DNA of 64,000 bases from Effrenium voratum (GCA_963377175.1 CAUJNA010003749.1:1343890-1407889); one strand, 5' to 3'. Counted from the first letter of the stretch, positions 47,501 to 53,800 are shown. Translations and numbers: made by a program. The notes: a model not told the origin generated them from the letters alone.

Positions 47501-50142
47501 ACTTTTAGATACAAATGGCTGGAAAATCGCAACTGTAAATTGCAAATGTAGCACGCGGAGCGCCTCCGCCGCTCCAGCTTTTTGAGGGTTAATTACTTCA
47601 CCTGCCAGTTTCTCATGCCGAAACTTCGAGAATTACTTCACCTGCCAGCTTCTCATGCCACCTTTTCGAGAGTTACTTCACCTGCCAACTTCTCGTGCCA
47701 ACTTTTCGAGGAGTTACTTCACCTGCGAGCTTATCATGCCAACTTTTCGAGAGTTACTACACCTGCGAGCTTCTCATGCCAACTTTTCGAGAATTACTTT
47801 ACCTGCCAACTTCTCATGCCAACTTTTCGAGAAATACTTTACCTGCCAACCTCTCGTGGCAACTTCACCTGCCAACTTTTCGAGAATTACTTCACCTGCC
47901 AACTTCTCATGCCAACTTTTCGAGAAATACTTTATCTGCCAACCTCTCGTGGCAACTTTTCGAAAAATTACTTCACCTGCCAGCTTCTCATGCCAACTTT
48001 TCGAGAGGTACTTCACCTGCCAACATCGCCTGCCAACTTTTCGAGAGTTACTTCGCCTGCCAACTTCTCGCGCCAACTTTTCGAGAATTACTTCGCCTGC
48101 CAACTTCTCATGCTAACTTTTCGAAAGTTACTTCACCTGCCGGCTTCTCACGCCAACTTTTCGAGAGTTACTTCACGCGCCATCTTCTCGTGCCAACTTT
48201 TCGAGAATTACTTCACCTGCCAGCTTCTCACGCCAACTTTTCGAGAGTTACTTCACCTGCCAACTTCTCATGCCAACTCTTTGAGAGTTATTTCACCTGC
48301 CAACTTCTCATGCCAACTTTTCTCTTGAGTTACTTCGCCTGCCAACTTCTCATGTCAACTTTGCGAGAATTACTTCACCCGCCAACTTTGCCAGCCAACT
48401 ATTCGAGAGTTACTTAACCTGCCAGCTTCTCATGCCAACTTTTTGAGAATTGCTTTGCCTGCCAACTCCTCATGCTAACTTTGCGAGAGTTACCTCACCT
48501 GCATCAACTTGCCTCTATGCTTCCGGGCCACTCGTCGTCTAGTTGCTAGAATTAAAAAAAGGAAAAGTGCGAAAGTGAGAAAACATATGTCCAGTAGTGA
48601 GAGATTCCATTTAAAGCCAACAAGGGAACAAGGGGGAACAAGGGGGAACAAGGGGGAACAAGGGGGAAAAAACACAAGCAAGAACAATTTTTGTTCTGGG
48701 TAGTTTGAGGGTCCAGGTGGGCTTCTTTTGCTACGGGGAAATGAAGACACACCCTTTAAAAGGCAAAAACAAAAACAAAGGCAAGCTAAGTGCGTGTGTG
48801 TTTGAGGATGCCATTTGGCCATTTGTTGGGTGGATGAAAGGGGAAACAAATGGACAAGCACCATTTTGGGGTACCCCATTTTGGCACACTCTCAATCTTG
48901 GGTACAGAAAAACAACTGCCAGATTCTCGCCCGATTTTGGCCAGACCCTGAAGCAACAAACATGAAGGAGACCCCCAGTTGGTGGATACTGGACAAAACC
49001 TGCACACTCTCAAACAGCTCAAAAAGCTGTTGAGCTCGCTTCACCCCCAGGTGAGATTGCAACAAGCAAACAAAACACCTGCACCAGCTTAAACAAAACG
49101 GTTCTGTCAGCATTAAATGGTGCCCCAAACAAGAAATATGTCGTCAGAAACACTGAGTGACGTCTATGGGTGATGTCTGAATTTTTAAAAGGGACTTGAG
49201 GGTGCGGGTAGATGCTAAAAAGACAGGCCGTGCAAAGCAGGCGCCTGGAACAAAACTCAGACACCCAGCCCAGTGCTTTCCAGGAACCATTCCGGGTTCT
49301 ATACACAAAATTCGAGGGTATGGCACTTTTCTGGGGGGTCACTCTACTCGAAAAGGACAAACATGAAAAATACAATGACACTTGTCTTACTCTTGAAAAC
49401 CTAAAAATCACGCACGCCCATTGCTGAGCGAGCGTCGTGTTCTCTACGCGCATGCCTTGGACATGGCGCATTTGAGCAGAAAGGATTCCCTGGCTGCGGC
49501 AACCGGCCGGCGCTAGGGAGCTACGCCCACCTCAGTAACTGGGCCGGGGGGAAATCCCAATCTGGAAAAACTGCAGGGTGAACCAGAGGTGAAATGGAAA
49601 CTACCACTGAACCCTAAAAGGCAAAAAGGCTGAGGAAACGGATGGCTGGGAGCCATCAAGATGAAGGTTAGCAGGGGGGTCTTTTTTGCCACCTTTTGTG
49701 GACAATTGATCGACCCCCTTGTGGTGAAGGATTCCGTCTTGAGGGTGTCGGCAACTTTCTCAGAAAAGGTAGCAAAAAAGACCCTACTGGCGAGTGAACC
49801 ACCCAAACACTAGCCACCACAAGTTTGGACCGTTTTATTATTATTATTATTATTGAGGGTTGATAACACGAGAAGTCGGATGTTGTTTCCCACAGCGATA
49901 GTCTTGCGCAGGAAGTATACAAAGTTCAGGACCTCCAGGAGGTTGCAGGATCCCGCAGGTGACGTTTCAAATACCCAAGCATCATTTTTTGCACCTTTTT
50001 GCACTCGTTAAGTTGTTCTACCCAACCCGGCCTCGAAAAAGGGGAGACACACCATGCCCTGCTCGGCTGACCTGTGGCGGCTCGGCTTCATGCCGCTCCC
50101 GTCGATCCCATTGAGGTCGCGGCTGATTGTTGATAACCACCC
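17262..50142 (-). CDS. Voltage-gated (Kv-like) cation channel, ~20-exon gene
   Basis: A membrane ion channel with one six-helix domain. Exons read right to left with matching phases, except where noted. S1: GWFYFVMLVTLANLAAIVF. S2 region: VMHTAQKIFSGDEW. S3: NRIDLIAILPFWL. S4: FLRVVRLTRLFRIFKSARYF, with Arg/Lys every third residue, the voltage sensor. S5: MVGILFVLITIIGLIAGCLL. Pore: SFWGITVLATTLTLK. S6: KIAAGVLWIVPIARI. The C-terminus continues as a charged, partly coiled-coil region and ends LGKRLAALEARG-stop at 17262. The filter is not TVGYG, so potassium selectivity is doubtful. N-terminal exons (50142-36521) are not a recognisable T1 domain. The start codon was not found. The whole gene lies between two glucokinase exon groups on the same strand. 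Predicted length is about 600 residues. Confidence 0.85.
17486..17577. repeat. Tandem duplication, ~54 bp period
   Basis: GACCTTTCTTGCAAGCTAGT then GAGGGAGTCACACA occurs twice side by side. Confidence 0.9.
17650..17752. repeat. Family B element (GGCTGGGAGC sub-type)
   Basis: CCCGCTAAAAGTTTAACTTT and TAGTGGGTTGAATGG, ending GGAGATGGCTGGGAGCAACC. The CTAAAAGT/ACTTTTAG stem is perfect here. Confidence 0.7.
18611..18722. repeat. Family J element
   Basis: GTTGACGTAAGGGGAGC ... GCAGTTCAGTGGTGGGATTT ... CTTCCCAACCACAACC. Confidence 0.6.
19124..19186 (-). CDS. Channel gene exon (C-terminal region)
   Basis: 63 nt, phase 0 both ends, acceptor CCAG|G, donor TTCCAG|GC. It encodes GRDHKAQFHPMDDTDFQ preceded by a glycine-rich start. 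Flanking sequence stays open for another ~60 codons, so the ends are uncertain. Confidence 0.6.
19763..19873. repeat. Family L element
   Basis: GGATCCTTACATAATACACC ... AAATGGTGGCTTCCC ... ACTTTTAAGGAGCC. One other copy, at 52658-52772. Confidence 0.7.
20233..20283 (-). CDS. Channel gene exon (C-terminal region)
   Basis: 51 nt, phase 0, acceptor GCGAG|G, donor TTCCAG|GC. It encodes EQAVRFDGKQVATNVFQ. Read-through would stop after two more codons, supporting the donor. Confidence 0.7.
21136..21306 (-). CDS. Channel gene exon, largest C-terminal exon
   Basis: 171 nt, phase 0, acceptor TCGAG|G, donor GGACCG|GC. It encodes RLELQISGMDGMAYWTVP and ELRFLSPWHLEGTWKINF. Alternating hydrophobic residues suggest a beta-rich fold, possibly C2- or jelly-roll-like. 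I do not recognise a named domain. Confidence 0.7.
22397..22510 (-). CDS. Channel gene exon with LQVQLWDEKG motif
   Basis: About 114 nt, phase 0. It encodes EVESALQVQLWDEKG and GKVQVHVAWAPSK. 'VxLWDExG' followed by a V-x-V strand is weakly reminiscent of a C2 domain. Three in-frame acceptors (22510, 22504, 22498 region) are possible. The GA donor follows TCAGAG. Confidence 0.65.
22515..22735. repeat. G-rich GGGTTGGGCTTGG repeats
   Basis: Degenerate tandem repeats of GGTTGGG(G/C)TTGGG units, next to the channel exon at 22397-22510. Potential G-quadruplex DNA (inference). Confidence 0.85.
22975..23245. repeat. ~55-57 bp tandem repeats, C-rich
   Basis: Five or more copies of CACCTCCCCCCCTCCCCCAC then CCCAGGAAAAAAA and ACAAAAACTCAA. 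They lie next to the donor of the channel exon at 23256. Confidence 0.9.
23256..23365 (-). CDS. Channel gene exon (FLRVEAGLGPLQGR)
   Basis: 110 nt from acceptor CCCCAG|G to canonical donor ACAG|GTGGGT. It encodes SGVVCAFLRVEAGLGPLQG and VPIPIQQPG. It starts in phase 1 as required by the exon at 25106. The domain is not recognised. Confidence 0.7.
23470..24135. repeat. (GTCTCTGTGC)n-like microsatellite
   Basis: About 660 bp of degenerate TGTGCGTCTC / TGTGTGTCTC repeats. Both strands are open in several frames; this is low-complexity DNA. Confidence 0.95.
24243..24554 (+). CDS. Isolated open frame, 103 codons, plus strand (doubtful)
   Basis: Non-repetitive and rich in charged residues (e.g. 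QTLKNEQREASEAVLKHHW). No family is recognised, there is no partner exon, and it ends in a run of G. It may be part of a decayed retroelement, or chance. Confidence 0.2.
   Translation: MYNERPGKIRRMRQTHMVAWQTLKNEQREASEAVLKHHWVLHAACAKILARWFTEKTEVSNEQAESVEHVKVRSTKSKTGKPRLLNTEPLPGGGGDGPGRNRA
24812..24899. repeat. MITE-A copy 6, 5'-truncated
   Basis: Starts inside the core (GGTACCCTTTTTTCTGTAGTC) and ends GGGAGACCTAG. Confidence 0.75.
25106..25157 (-). CDS. Channel gene exon (coiled-coil continuation)
   Basis: 52 nt from acceptor GCAAG|G to donor ACAG|GTGAAC. It encodes DFHLLRVQIQALERLVT. Phase 0 in, phase 1 out, matching both neighbours. Confidence 0.65.
26714..26772 (-). CDS. Channel gene exon after S6 (amphipathic helix)
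   Basis: 59 nt from acceptor CCGAG|G to donor GCCCAG|GTATCC. It encodes ELRKQMVDELLHLTGSVAQ. Joined to the S6 exon it gives NDRGELRKQMVDELL, a typical charged helix after S6. Confidence 0.78.
27936..28049 (-). CDS. Channel gene exon: S6 helix
   Basis: 114 nt from acceptor GTGAG|T to donor CCGCG|GC. It encodes VPSPRVKIAAGVLWIVPIA and RIKQIFSAEYTLVVND. Spacing from the pore (P-x-x-x-x-K-I-x-x-G-V-L) is as in Kv channels, one residue shorter. The S6 hinge has a proline (IVPI), reminiscent of the Kv PVP bend. Confidence 0.8.
29443..29494 (-). CDS. Channel gene exon: pore helix and atypical filter
   Basis: 52 nt from acceptor GGGAG|GTG to donor TGAAAG|GC. It encodes VRSFWGITVLATTLTLK. SFW-x-x-T-x-x-x-TT matches the Kv pore helix up to TT; the filter then reads LTLK instead of VGYG. 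No alternative exon with GYG was seen nearby. Confidence 0.8.
29622..29717. repeat. Family C element
   Basis: CCCAGAGGGTCCAAGTGCC ... GGTACCAAGGGACCCTCTGAG. Complete copy with both ends. Confidence 0.8.
29811..29939. repeat. Family H inverted-repeat element (best copy)
   Basis: Ends CATACTGTGGATGGACGAAA and TTTCGTCCATCCACAGTATG are perfect inverted repeats of 20 bp. Other copies: 35127-35208 and 41213-41310 (right end lost). Confidence 0.9.
30949..31060. repeat. Family I element plus TA microsatellite
   Basis: CCAGTAGTGATAGATTCTC then TTAAAACCAACAGGGGG, followed by (TA)n/TATG at 31026-31055. Confidence 0.6.
31120..31232 (-). CDS. Channel gene exon: S5 helix and outer pore
   Basis: 113 nt from acceptor GCTAG|G to donor CTGCAG|GC. 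It encodes MVGILFVLITIIGLIAGCLL then QEFESPLGEDAFQSVLQ. A strongly hydrophobic S5 is followed by the acidic turret expected before the pore helix. Confidence 0.87.
31307..31381. repeat. MITE-A copy 7, 3'-truncated
   Basis: CTAGGTCTTTGAG start, core to GTAGGGGAACCGG, then a break into the hairpin. Confidence 0.75.
31522..31640. repeat. MITE-A copy 8
   Basis: CTAGGTCCGCCAG to CTGGGGGACC. Confidence 0.82.
32189..32308. repeat. Family J element
   Basis: GTTGACATTGGAAGGGGAGC ... GGTTGGATTTCCCAACC ... GTTTCCCAACCGCAACC. The flanking CACCAAAGAACTGGTCCC / CACCAACGTGGAACCCGG phrases also recur at 32150 and 32320. Confidence 0.65.
32649..32742. repeat. Family K inverted-repeat element
   Basis: CCACTTCTGTGATGC ... 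ATCACAGAAGTGG; internal GGGCTTCCCAA and GGGATTCCCAAA. Other copies: 57843-57936 and 56462-56525. Confidence 0.8.
33011..33193 (-). CDS. Channel gene exon: S3, S4 voltage sensor, S4-S5 linker
   Basis: 183 nt, the largest exon. Acceptor GCGAG|G; donor likely ATGA|GC. It encodes DNRIDLIAILPFWLNVL (S3), SFLRVVRLTRLFRIFKSARY (S4, R/K at positions i, i+3, ...) and DMVHVLGLTLWKSM (linker). It is the clearest channel evidence in the window. Confidence 0.93.
33783..33870. repeat. Family F element
   Basis: GACCTTGTGGTGGACATTC ... TATGTCCACCAACCACTTCGG. Confidence 0.65.
33887..33975. repeat. Family E element
   Basis: GGCTGTGGGTCAAAACCC ... TAGGTTATGCCCCATGGCC, next to TATA-rich sequence. Confidence 0.7.
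34013..34106 (-). CDS. Channel gene exon: S2 region to S3
   Basis: 94 nt from acceptor ATGGAG|G to donor ACCAAG|GC. It encodes VMHTAQKIFSGDEWTV and LSPWQRLTFFVNQ. The join gives RLTFFVNQGDNRIDLIAILP, matching the Kv 'FF...NxIDLxAIxPF' segment. The S2 helix itself is weak. Confidence 0.78.
34704..34812. repeat. Family D element
   Basis: GGCTGTGGCTCAACAAACCG ... CATGGACCAAAACCTGCG ... TTTCATTTTGAGCCACACAC. Confidence 0.75.
35127..35208. repeat. Family H element
   Basis: TACCGTGGATGGACAAACTCC ... GTTCATCCACAGTATG. Confidence 0.7.
35213..35325. repeat. Family G element
   Basis: TTGCTGGTGCTCAGTAACG ... GGGAATGAACCC ... GGGGTCATTCCATTTCTCG then TTCCCTGAGCAC, inverted ends. Confidence 0.65.
35660..35761 (-). 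CDS. Channel gene exon: S1 helix
   Basis: Starts at acceptor TCCCAG|G and encodes DSCRLATGWFYFVMLVTLAN then LAAIVFPDCAERTC. The S1 helix is obvious. The donor is unresolved: 35660 (TGC|GA) keeps phase with 34106, but an extra exon between S1 and S2 may be missing. Confidence 0.75.
36521..36583 (-). CDS. Channel gene exon just before S1
   Basis: 63 nt, phase 0, acceptor ACACAG|G, donor GATGAG|GA. It encodes DGHPTITLSNAERVYLTLCDE. Joined to S1 it reads RVYLTLCDEDSCRLATGWF, the 'RRxWxxxExPxSSxxA' entry to S1 of Kv channels. Confidence 0.82.
36663..36762. repeat. Family C element
   Basis: CAAAGGGTCCGAGTACCTGC ... CTCAGGAGGTACTTGG then ACCCTCTGGG. Confidence 0.75.
37556..37632. repeat. Family G element, reverse
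   Basis: CTAGTTGTTGTGGTTTCCTTTG ... TTCATTCCCCCATTTTTTAC then TGAGCACCAGC. Confidence 0.6.
37653..37732 (-). CDS. Channel gene N-terminal-region exon
   Basis: 80 nt from acceptor GGCAG|G to donor ATCAAG|GA. It encodes ALDVNFFGDLQKKFCTWSD and VQDALIK. Cytosolic, domain not recognised. Phase 1 in, phase 0 out, matching neighbours. Confidence 0.75.
37785..37890. repeat. Family E element, diverged
   Basis: GGCTGTGGTGGTCAAAACCG ... GGTGCACCACCATTTTTAGGC ... GGATGTTCACTGGGTG. Confidence 0.5.
38583..38658 (-). CDS. Channel gene N-terminal-region exon
   Basis: 76 nt from acceptor GCACAG|G to donor TACCCG|GC. It encodes AMSVDVPLVALRNMSCKLMD and GFQLP. The frame stays open ~17 codons past the donor and then stops at 38530; the phase match to 37732 favours splicing. 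Confidence 0.72.
38778..38856. repeat. 13-bp tandem repeat (CCTTTTGAACCCT)n
   Basis: Six to seven near-perfect copies. Confidence 0.95.
39468..39583. repeat. MITE-A copy 9
   Basis: GGCCCTCCAG start (CTA lost) and CTGGGGGACCTAG end. Confidence 0.82.
39623..39721. repeat. Family G element (best copy)
   Basis: GGGGAATGAGGGAATGACCC and GGGTTCATTCCCACATTCCC are inverted ends; ends with the TACTGAGCAC phrase shared by 35213 and 37556. Confidence 0.78.
40200..40226 (-). CDS. Channel gene 27-nt micro-exon
   Basis: Nine codons, ELYENLSRK, acceptor CGCCAG|G, donor GCAAG|GC, phase 0 both ends. It joins ELYFFK before and AMSVDVP after. Confidence 0.6.
40274..40454. repeat. Two overlapping MITE-A copies (10 and 11)
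   Basis: GAGGTCCTCCAG at 40274 begins one copy that breaks at 40344, where GATCCTCCAG begins another ending TTGGGGGACCGAGG. It looks like one element inserted into, or recombined with, another. It lies 47 bp from the micro-exon at 40226. Confidence 0.75.
41213..41310. repeat. Family H element, right end lost
   Basis: CTACTGTGGACGGACCAAATCC then CCTGTAAATACCACCAAACG, as in 29811-29939. Confidence 0.65.
41395..41462. repeat. Family C element, partial
   Basis: CCCAGAGGGTCCCTTG ... TACCCCCCAGCCATCCTCAGG. Confidence 0.7.
41591..41675 (-). CDS. Channel gene N-terminal-region exon
   Basis: 85 nt from acceptor GCGAG|G to donor TCAAG|GA. It encodes FFYFDGTPHRWLPWAPPRY and KVFELYFFK. Rich in aromatics; unmistakably coding, but no domain name. 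It needs a preceding phase-2 exon. Confidence 0.75.
42010..42540. repeat. Interspersed CCCTAAA-type minisatellite
   Basis: Repeated phrases such as AAACCCTAAACTGTTG(A/G)CCC at irregular spacing, at least nine CCCTAA units. They contain the plant/alga-type telomere heptamer but are spaced, so this is not a telomere. Confidence 0.7.
42964..43086. repeat. MITE-A copy 12
   Basis: CTAGGTCCAGATTTGAGAGG start and CTGGGGGACCTAG end. It abuts the duplicated exon-like sequence at 43087. Confidence 0.87.
43087..43490. repeat. ~25-bp direct duplication flanking a repeat block
   Basis: TTGAGCTTCCGCAAGTT(G/C)A then CGGGTT occurs at 43087-43111 and 43465-43490. Between them lie family J (43113-43222) and family I (43258-43368). 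On the minus strand both copies read TR(E/Q)LAEAQ, so coding sequence may be duplicated. Confidence 0.7.
43498..43595 (-). CDS. Channel gene N-terminal-region exon (ends uncertain)
   Basis: From acceptor GCCAG|G. It encodes TEATERLAGHPPRTKTF and NIGGELLGICDERVF. An internal GG|GC donor after ERLAG would join the exon at 41675 in phase; the longer reading would need another exon. Coding potential is clear, the 3' end is not. Confidence 0.6.
44045..44625. repeat. 73-bp tandem repeat, 8 units
   Basis: Unit begins CTCTGCGGAGATCGTGCGTG and contains CGAAGCGCTCTCGCTGTGG and GTGCGAATTTGTCTTGA. It lacks stop codons in most frames on both strands, giving spurious 160-360 codon open frames. Confidence 0.95.
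44650..44705 (+). other. tRNA-like sequence inside the satellite
   Basis: GCCTGCTTTCGCAATCCCGCGG then CCCGGGTTCGATTCCCCCC resembles a tRNA anticodon arm followed by a B-box T-arm. The acceptor and D arms do not pair and the anticodon stem fails, so this is a degenerate, SINE-like relic. Repeated at 47244-47300. Confidence 0.4.
46016..48543. repeat. Compound satellite, copy 2
   Basis: Same layout as copy 1, almost identical in the 40-bp array (e.g. TTCGCC against TTTGCC at ~48450). The 73-bp array has 11 units (46423-47205) instead of 8. A ~60-bp unrelated spacer lies between the copies. Confidence 0.93.
46423..47205. repeat. 73-bp tandem repeat, 11 units
   Basis: Same unit as 44045-44625; two units carry small deletions (AGCCGGCG, GGTGGCG variants). 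Confidence 0.95.
48620..48668. repeat. Short tandem repeat GGGGGAACAA
   Basis: Four copies of a ~10-bp unit directly after the family I fragment (48588-48632). Confidence 0.9.
48670..50071. other. Stretch without recognised gene
   Basis: Contains a family B tail (49596-49664) and a short TTA tract near 49840. I see no convincing exon. Confidence 0.4.
50072..50142 (-). CDS. Channel gene most N-terminal supported exon
   Basis: 71 nt from acceptor GGCAG|G to canonical donor CACAG|GTCAGC. It encodes GWLSTISRDLNGIDGSGMKP and SRH. Phase 2 out fits the exon at 43595 (SRH+R+TEATERLAG). The opposite strand is also open, so confidence is moderate. Confidence 0.6.
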
Positions 50143-50524
50143 CTGCCACGGCCAAGACAGCGACCTCGACTCGGCAACAACTCGGCGAATCTGCGACGCC
50201 CGCGGAGGTTCGGCGACTGAATTTGGACAGGGGAAATCACAGTCAACCATTGAAGAAAGGTTTGGCCATCGGAGGAGGCTCCCTTCGCTTTTTTGTTTTA
50301 CTTAAAAAGAAAAAACAATTCTCCGAAGCTGCACCTTAAGACGGCAATGGGAAGCGAGTGAACCACACCTAGGTCCCTTGTGTTGGCATGGTGAACTTTT
50401 CTCGCGGGGCCGGGGGCTTTGCCTGAGACATGCCCAAAGATCCCTTTTCCTCTGCAAGTGGGCGAGGTGGGTTCACACAAAAATCATGGAAGTCAACTTT
50501 TCCAGAGTTATATATATATATATA

Positions 50525-50637
50525 TATGGCTGTGGCTCAAAAAACCGGTACCAAAACGGAACCCTGGGAAGTGGAAACATGGACCAAAACCTGCGGTTTG
50601 CCCCTCCTGTTTAATTTTGAGCCACAGCCATATATAT
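50525..50637. repeat. Family D element (best copy)
   Basis: Perfect ends GGCTGTGGCTCAAAA / TTTTGAGCCACAGCC, flanked on both sides by (TA)n (50508-50528 and 50632-50645), which may be the expanded TA target. Confidence 0.88.
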
Positions 50638-50794
50638 ATATATATGACTGGTCAAAAAGCAACTTCCAGTGGGCTGACACCCCACCGAACAAAATCCCCT
50701 TGGCCCAAACAAAAAGAAACACCTCCGAAGGACTCCTCGCTCGCTCGCCACCTCGAAGGGATAACCATAGCCCGGGGCGCCGTGGGGTGCGAGC

Positions 50795-50840
50795 CCTCGG
50801 GGAGAGCGCAGTCTTGGAAGAGGAAGGTCTTGATGATGTC
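50795..50840 (-). CDS. glk: Glucokinase exon: DIIKTFLFQ
   Basis: 46 nt from acceptor TTGGAG|G to donor CCGAGG|GC. It encodes DIIKTFLFQDCALPE. It follows FKSLQ exactly as the family's 'F.SL...I..FL' helix. Open frame continues 5' and 3', so ends rest on phase and family fit. Confidence 0.72.
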
Positions 50841-53800
50841 CTCCAAACTTTTTAGGGAACGTCGAATGACCTGAGGAACCGTAGCCCTGGAACACCAAAA
50901 AAAGAAACATGCAAACAAAAAAACGCAACTGCCCATATCTATACAAAGGAATGATAGGAATGTATGATGTCCTCCAAACATTGTTTCTGAACGTCGCCCC
51001 AGACAGAAAAAACTGCCCGTATGTATACTTAATACATAGGAATGTATGATGTCTAAACTTTTTGGACGGCCTCTCCCAGTAGAACCACAGGATCACCTCA
51101 AGCATTTTCTCCCACACGCACGCTCTCAACTCTGAACTTTGGATACCGAATTCTTCGGGAACAACGCAGATCTATAGGACTGTATGACATCCTCCAATCT
51201 CTAGGCATGGAAACCCCCCAGAGTTGCCCCGGATAAAACGACCTTCGGTGATTTGTCCATATCTGTTTACAGGCATCGTGGCGTTCGAAAAGCCACTTGC
51301 TGGAAGTTGGCCCACGTGTTCGGTCGGCTGAGTTCCCGGTCTATTCCGGGAGGTGTACCCCTAAGAAACACCTGGCTGTGTGTCACTCGAAATAGGGGGA
51401 CCCCCTCAACCAAAATATGTGCGTTCCTCTTGGTGTCCCTTTAAACATGCCAAAGAAGAGCACGCGCAACAAACACATACGCACACACACACATTGATGA
51501 GTGAACTGTTGGAAAAAATGTGTATATATATATGTGTGCATATGAGCATACTAGCCGCAGGATTGATTGGAGAGTGCGAACGCCACGGGATTAACGTGCT
51601 GCAGCCTGGGGCAGGACCCTGAAATGGTCATGCGCATACCTTGCTGCAGAGCCTGACATGCCCCTGATATATACACTTTGGAATGCCAAACTAACACACT
51701 GCACACCTAGGCATTCAGCATTGTGTGTGGGATACGGGTGTGTGCCAAAATGAAGGGATTTAGATTAGGCTGGAAAGGGTGCCCAAAAGAAAGACACCCC
51801 CCAAATGGGCTGCTCCTGAAAACTGCCCTTCCGCCGTGCGGTCCTAAACCTTCCGCGCCCAATGGAAATCTAAACCGCCTGGAACCCCAAGTAGCTACTT
51901 GTTTGCAGCCACTTTACCCACTAGTAGCCCATAATTTGGCAAAAGTAGCTGGAAAATAAGGGCAACTGGGGATCTAGGTACCACTTGTGGAAGGTGTTCG
52001 TTCCTGAGTTTTGCAGTTGAAACCTGTGATGGGAGAAGCTTTCCTAGGTCCTCCAGTAGAGAGGTTAGAATAAGGGTACCCTTTTCTCTCTGGTCTATTT
52101 TAGTAGGGGAGCCCTCGCCCAGAAAAAAGGGTAAACAAGGGCACCTAGCTGGGGGACCTAGCTTCCAGAGTGGAACTGCAGCTGGAGCTGGTGCTCTGAA
52201 GCTGAGCAGTCGAGGAGTTCAGCTTCGACATGAGCACTTTTTGGGCTTGAAGGGCGAGCGGCTTGCCTGGACAAACTCGTCTTCCGCACGAATTCCTTCC
52301 GCGTGGCTTCTGCACTGCTTCCGAGCTCTTCCTGTTGTGTTAGCCCTAGGCCCTGTTACGACACACACACCCACACGCCAGAAAATCACATGAAACTTTG
52401 AAGCGGTCAGAGAATCAGAACGGGTCTCCGAACAAAGACATGCGCTGCCCTGCAAGTGACATCTTCAGGAGCCCCAAAATGGCTTCCCTTCTCCCCTTAA
52501 AACATCCCCATTTTGGGATGCCCCCGCTTTGTAGGATCGCCTTTCTCCTTCAATGAGACGTTTTCTTTAATTCTGCAAGACATGTGTTCGGTTGAGCATT
52601 CCGAATTTCTGTTGACATGGCCTTTTCCGGACATGCAAAAGCGCTTCTTCAAGTTCAGCAAGGATCCTTACATTGTACACCTGAACATTGCCTTGCAAAT
52701 GGTGGTGTCCCTTCTGCTTTGGTGGAAGAGGCCATTTTGCAAATGGGCAAAGTGTATCTTTTAAGGAGCCCTGTTCAGGAACCCAGGGAGGGTTGTGTTT
52801 TTGGTTTTCTTTAATTTTAGGAACCCAGGGATGTGTGTGTGTGTGTGCGTGTACTTTTTTCAAGTTCAGGAACCTCAGGGGTCTTTTTCTCTCGGGTCCT
52901 GCAGGGACTTGAAGGCGATGTTGGGATACTTCTGCTCTTGGATCAGCTGCCCGGGCGCTGGCTTCTTCTTCTCCACCGGGTCGTTCCAGTCCACGCAGTA
53001 CAGCATCAACCTCCCAGAGTCTCAAAGAAGAAATTCCTCAGGCACAAGGAGTTTGTTGGCGTCTCCATTAAATGTGGTTGTGAGCTCTGTCTTGTTGTAG
53101 TCTTTGTTGTTGCTCGACGTGTAGATGTGAACAATGAGTGTAATTGTGGCAGGGGAGGGAAGGGGGTGGCCCTATCAGCGGTTGTGATGACCCTGGGCGC
53201 TGATGGTAGGTCAGACAAGTAGCTTAGGGGACCTCCAAGCGATGGCTTTACGATTGACCGATTGGCCCCGGAAAAAGATAAAGTAACTCGGCGGCTTTCT
53301 CCTCCCCTGCTAAAAGTTCTTAACTTTTAGTGGTTTAATACGGAAAACTCATTAGTTGGCAAAAAGTTAAAGTCCTTACCATCCAAGCGAGGAGGGCTGT
53401 CCGATTGACCGCTGGACCACGTAAGAAGATAGATTAGCTTCCATTTGCGTTTTCGACCCCTGGAAACAATGAGAAAATATGTCCAGTAGTGAAATTTTAA
53501 AACCAACAGGGGGAAATAAAACATATTCTTAACCAAATGGAAGTTCAGGGGTTCTCCTTGGCTTGTCCTTGGCTTATCCAGGGATAACCCATGCCCCCCC
53601 CTCGACGCTTGGAGATCCCTGACGCTCGCTTTTTCGACCAACCTGCTCTTCTTTGTCATACAGTAAATTAAACCAAATTTCAAAGTGAAGGTCCTTGCCA
53701 CAGCAAAAAGTCCCAATAGGCCAAAATGACCGCCAAAGACAAACCCTCAAGGTCGACAACAATAGCATTGGAGACAACCATGGGTTGTCTAGTTTGAAAC

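Noticed and set aside
44989..48417. 248-codon frames with HLPTSHANFSRVTSP repeats
   Set aside because: Translation of the ~40-bp satellite; identical in both duplicated copies, including silent positions.
44986..48500. Possible CRISPR array
   Set aside because: Repeats are contiguous 40-bp tandem units without unique spacers, in a eukaryotic context with no cas genes.
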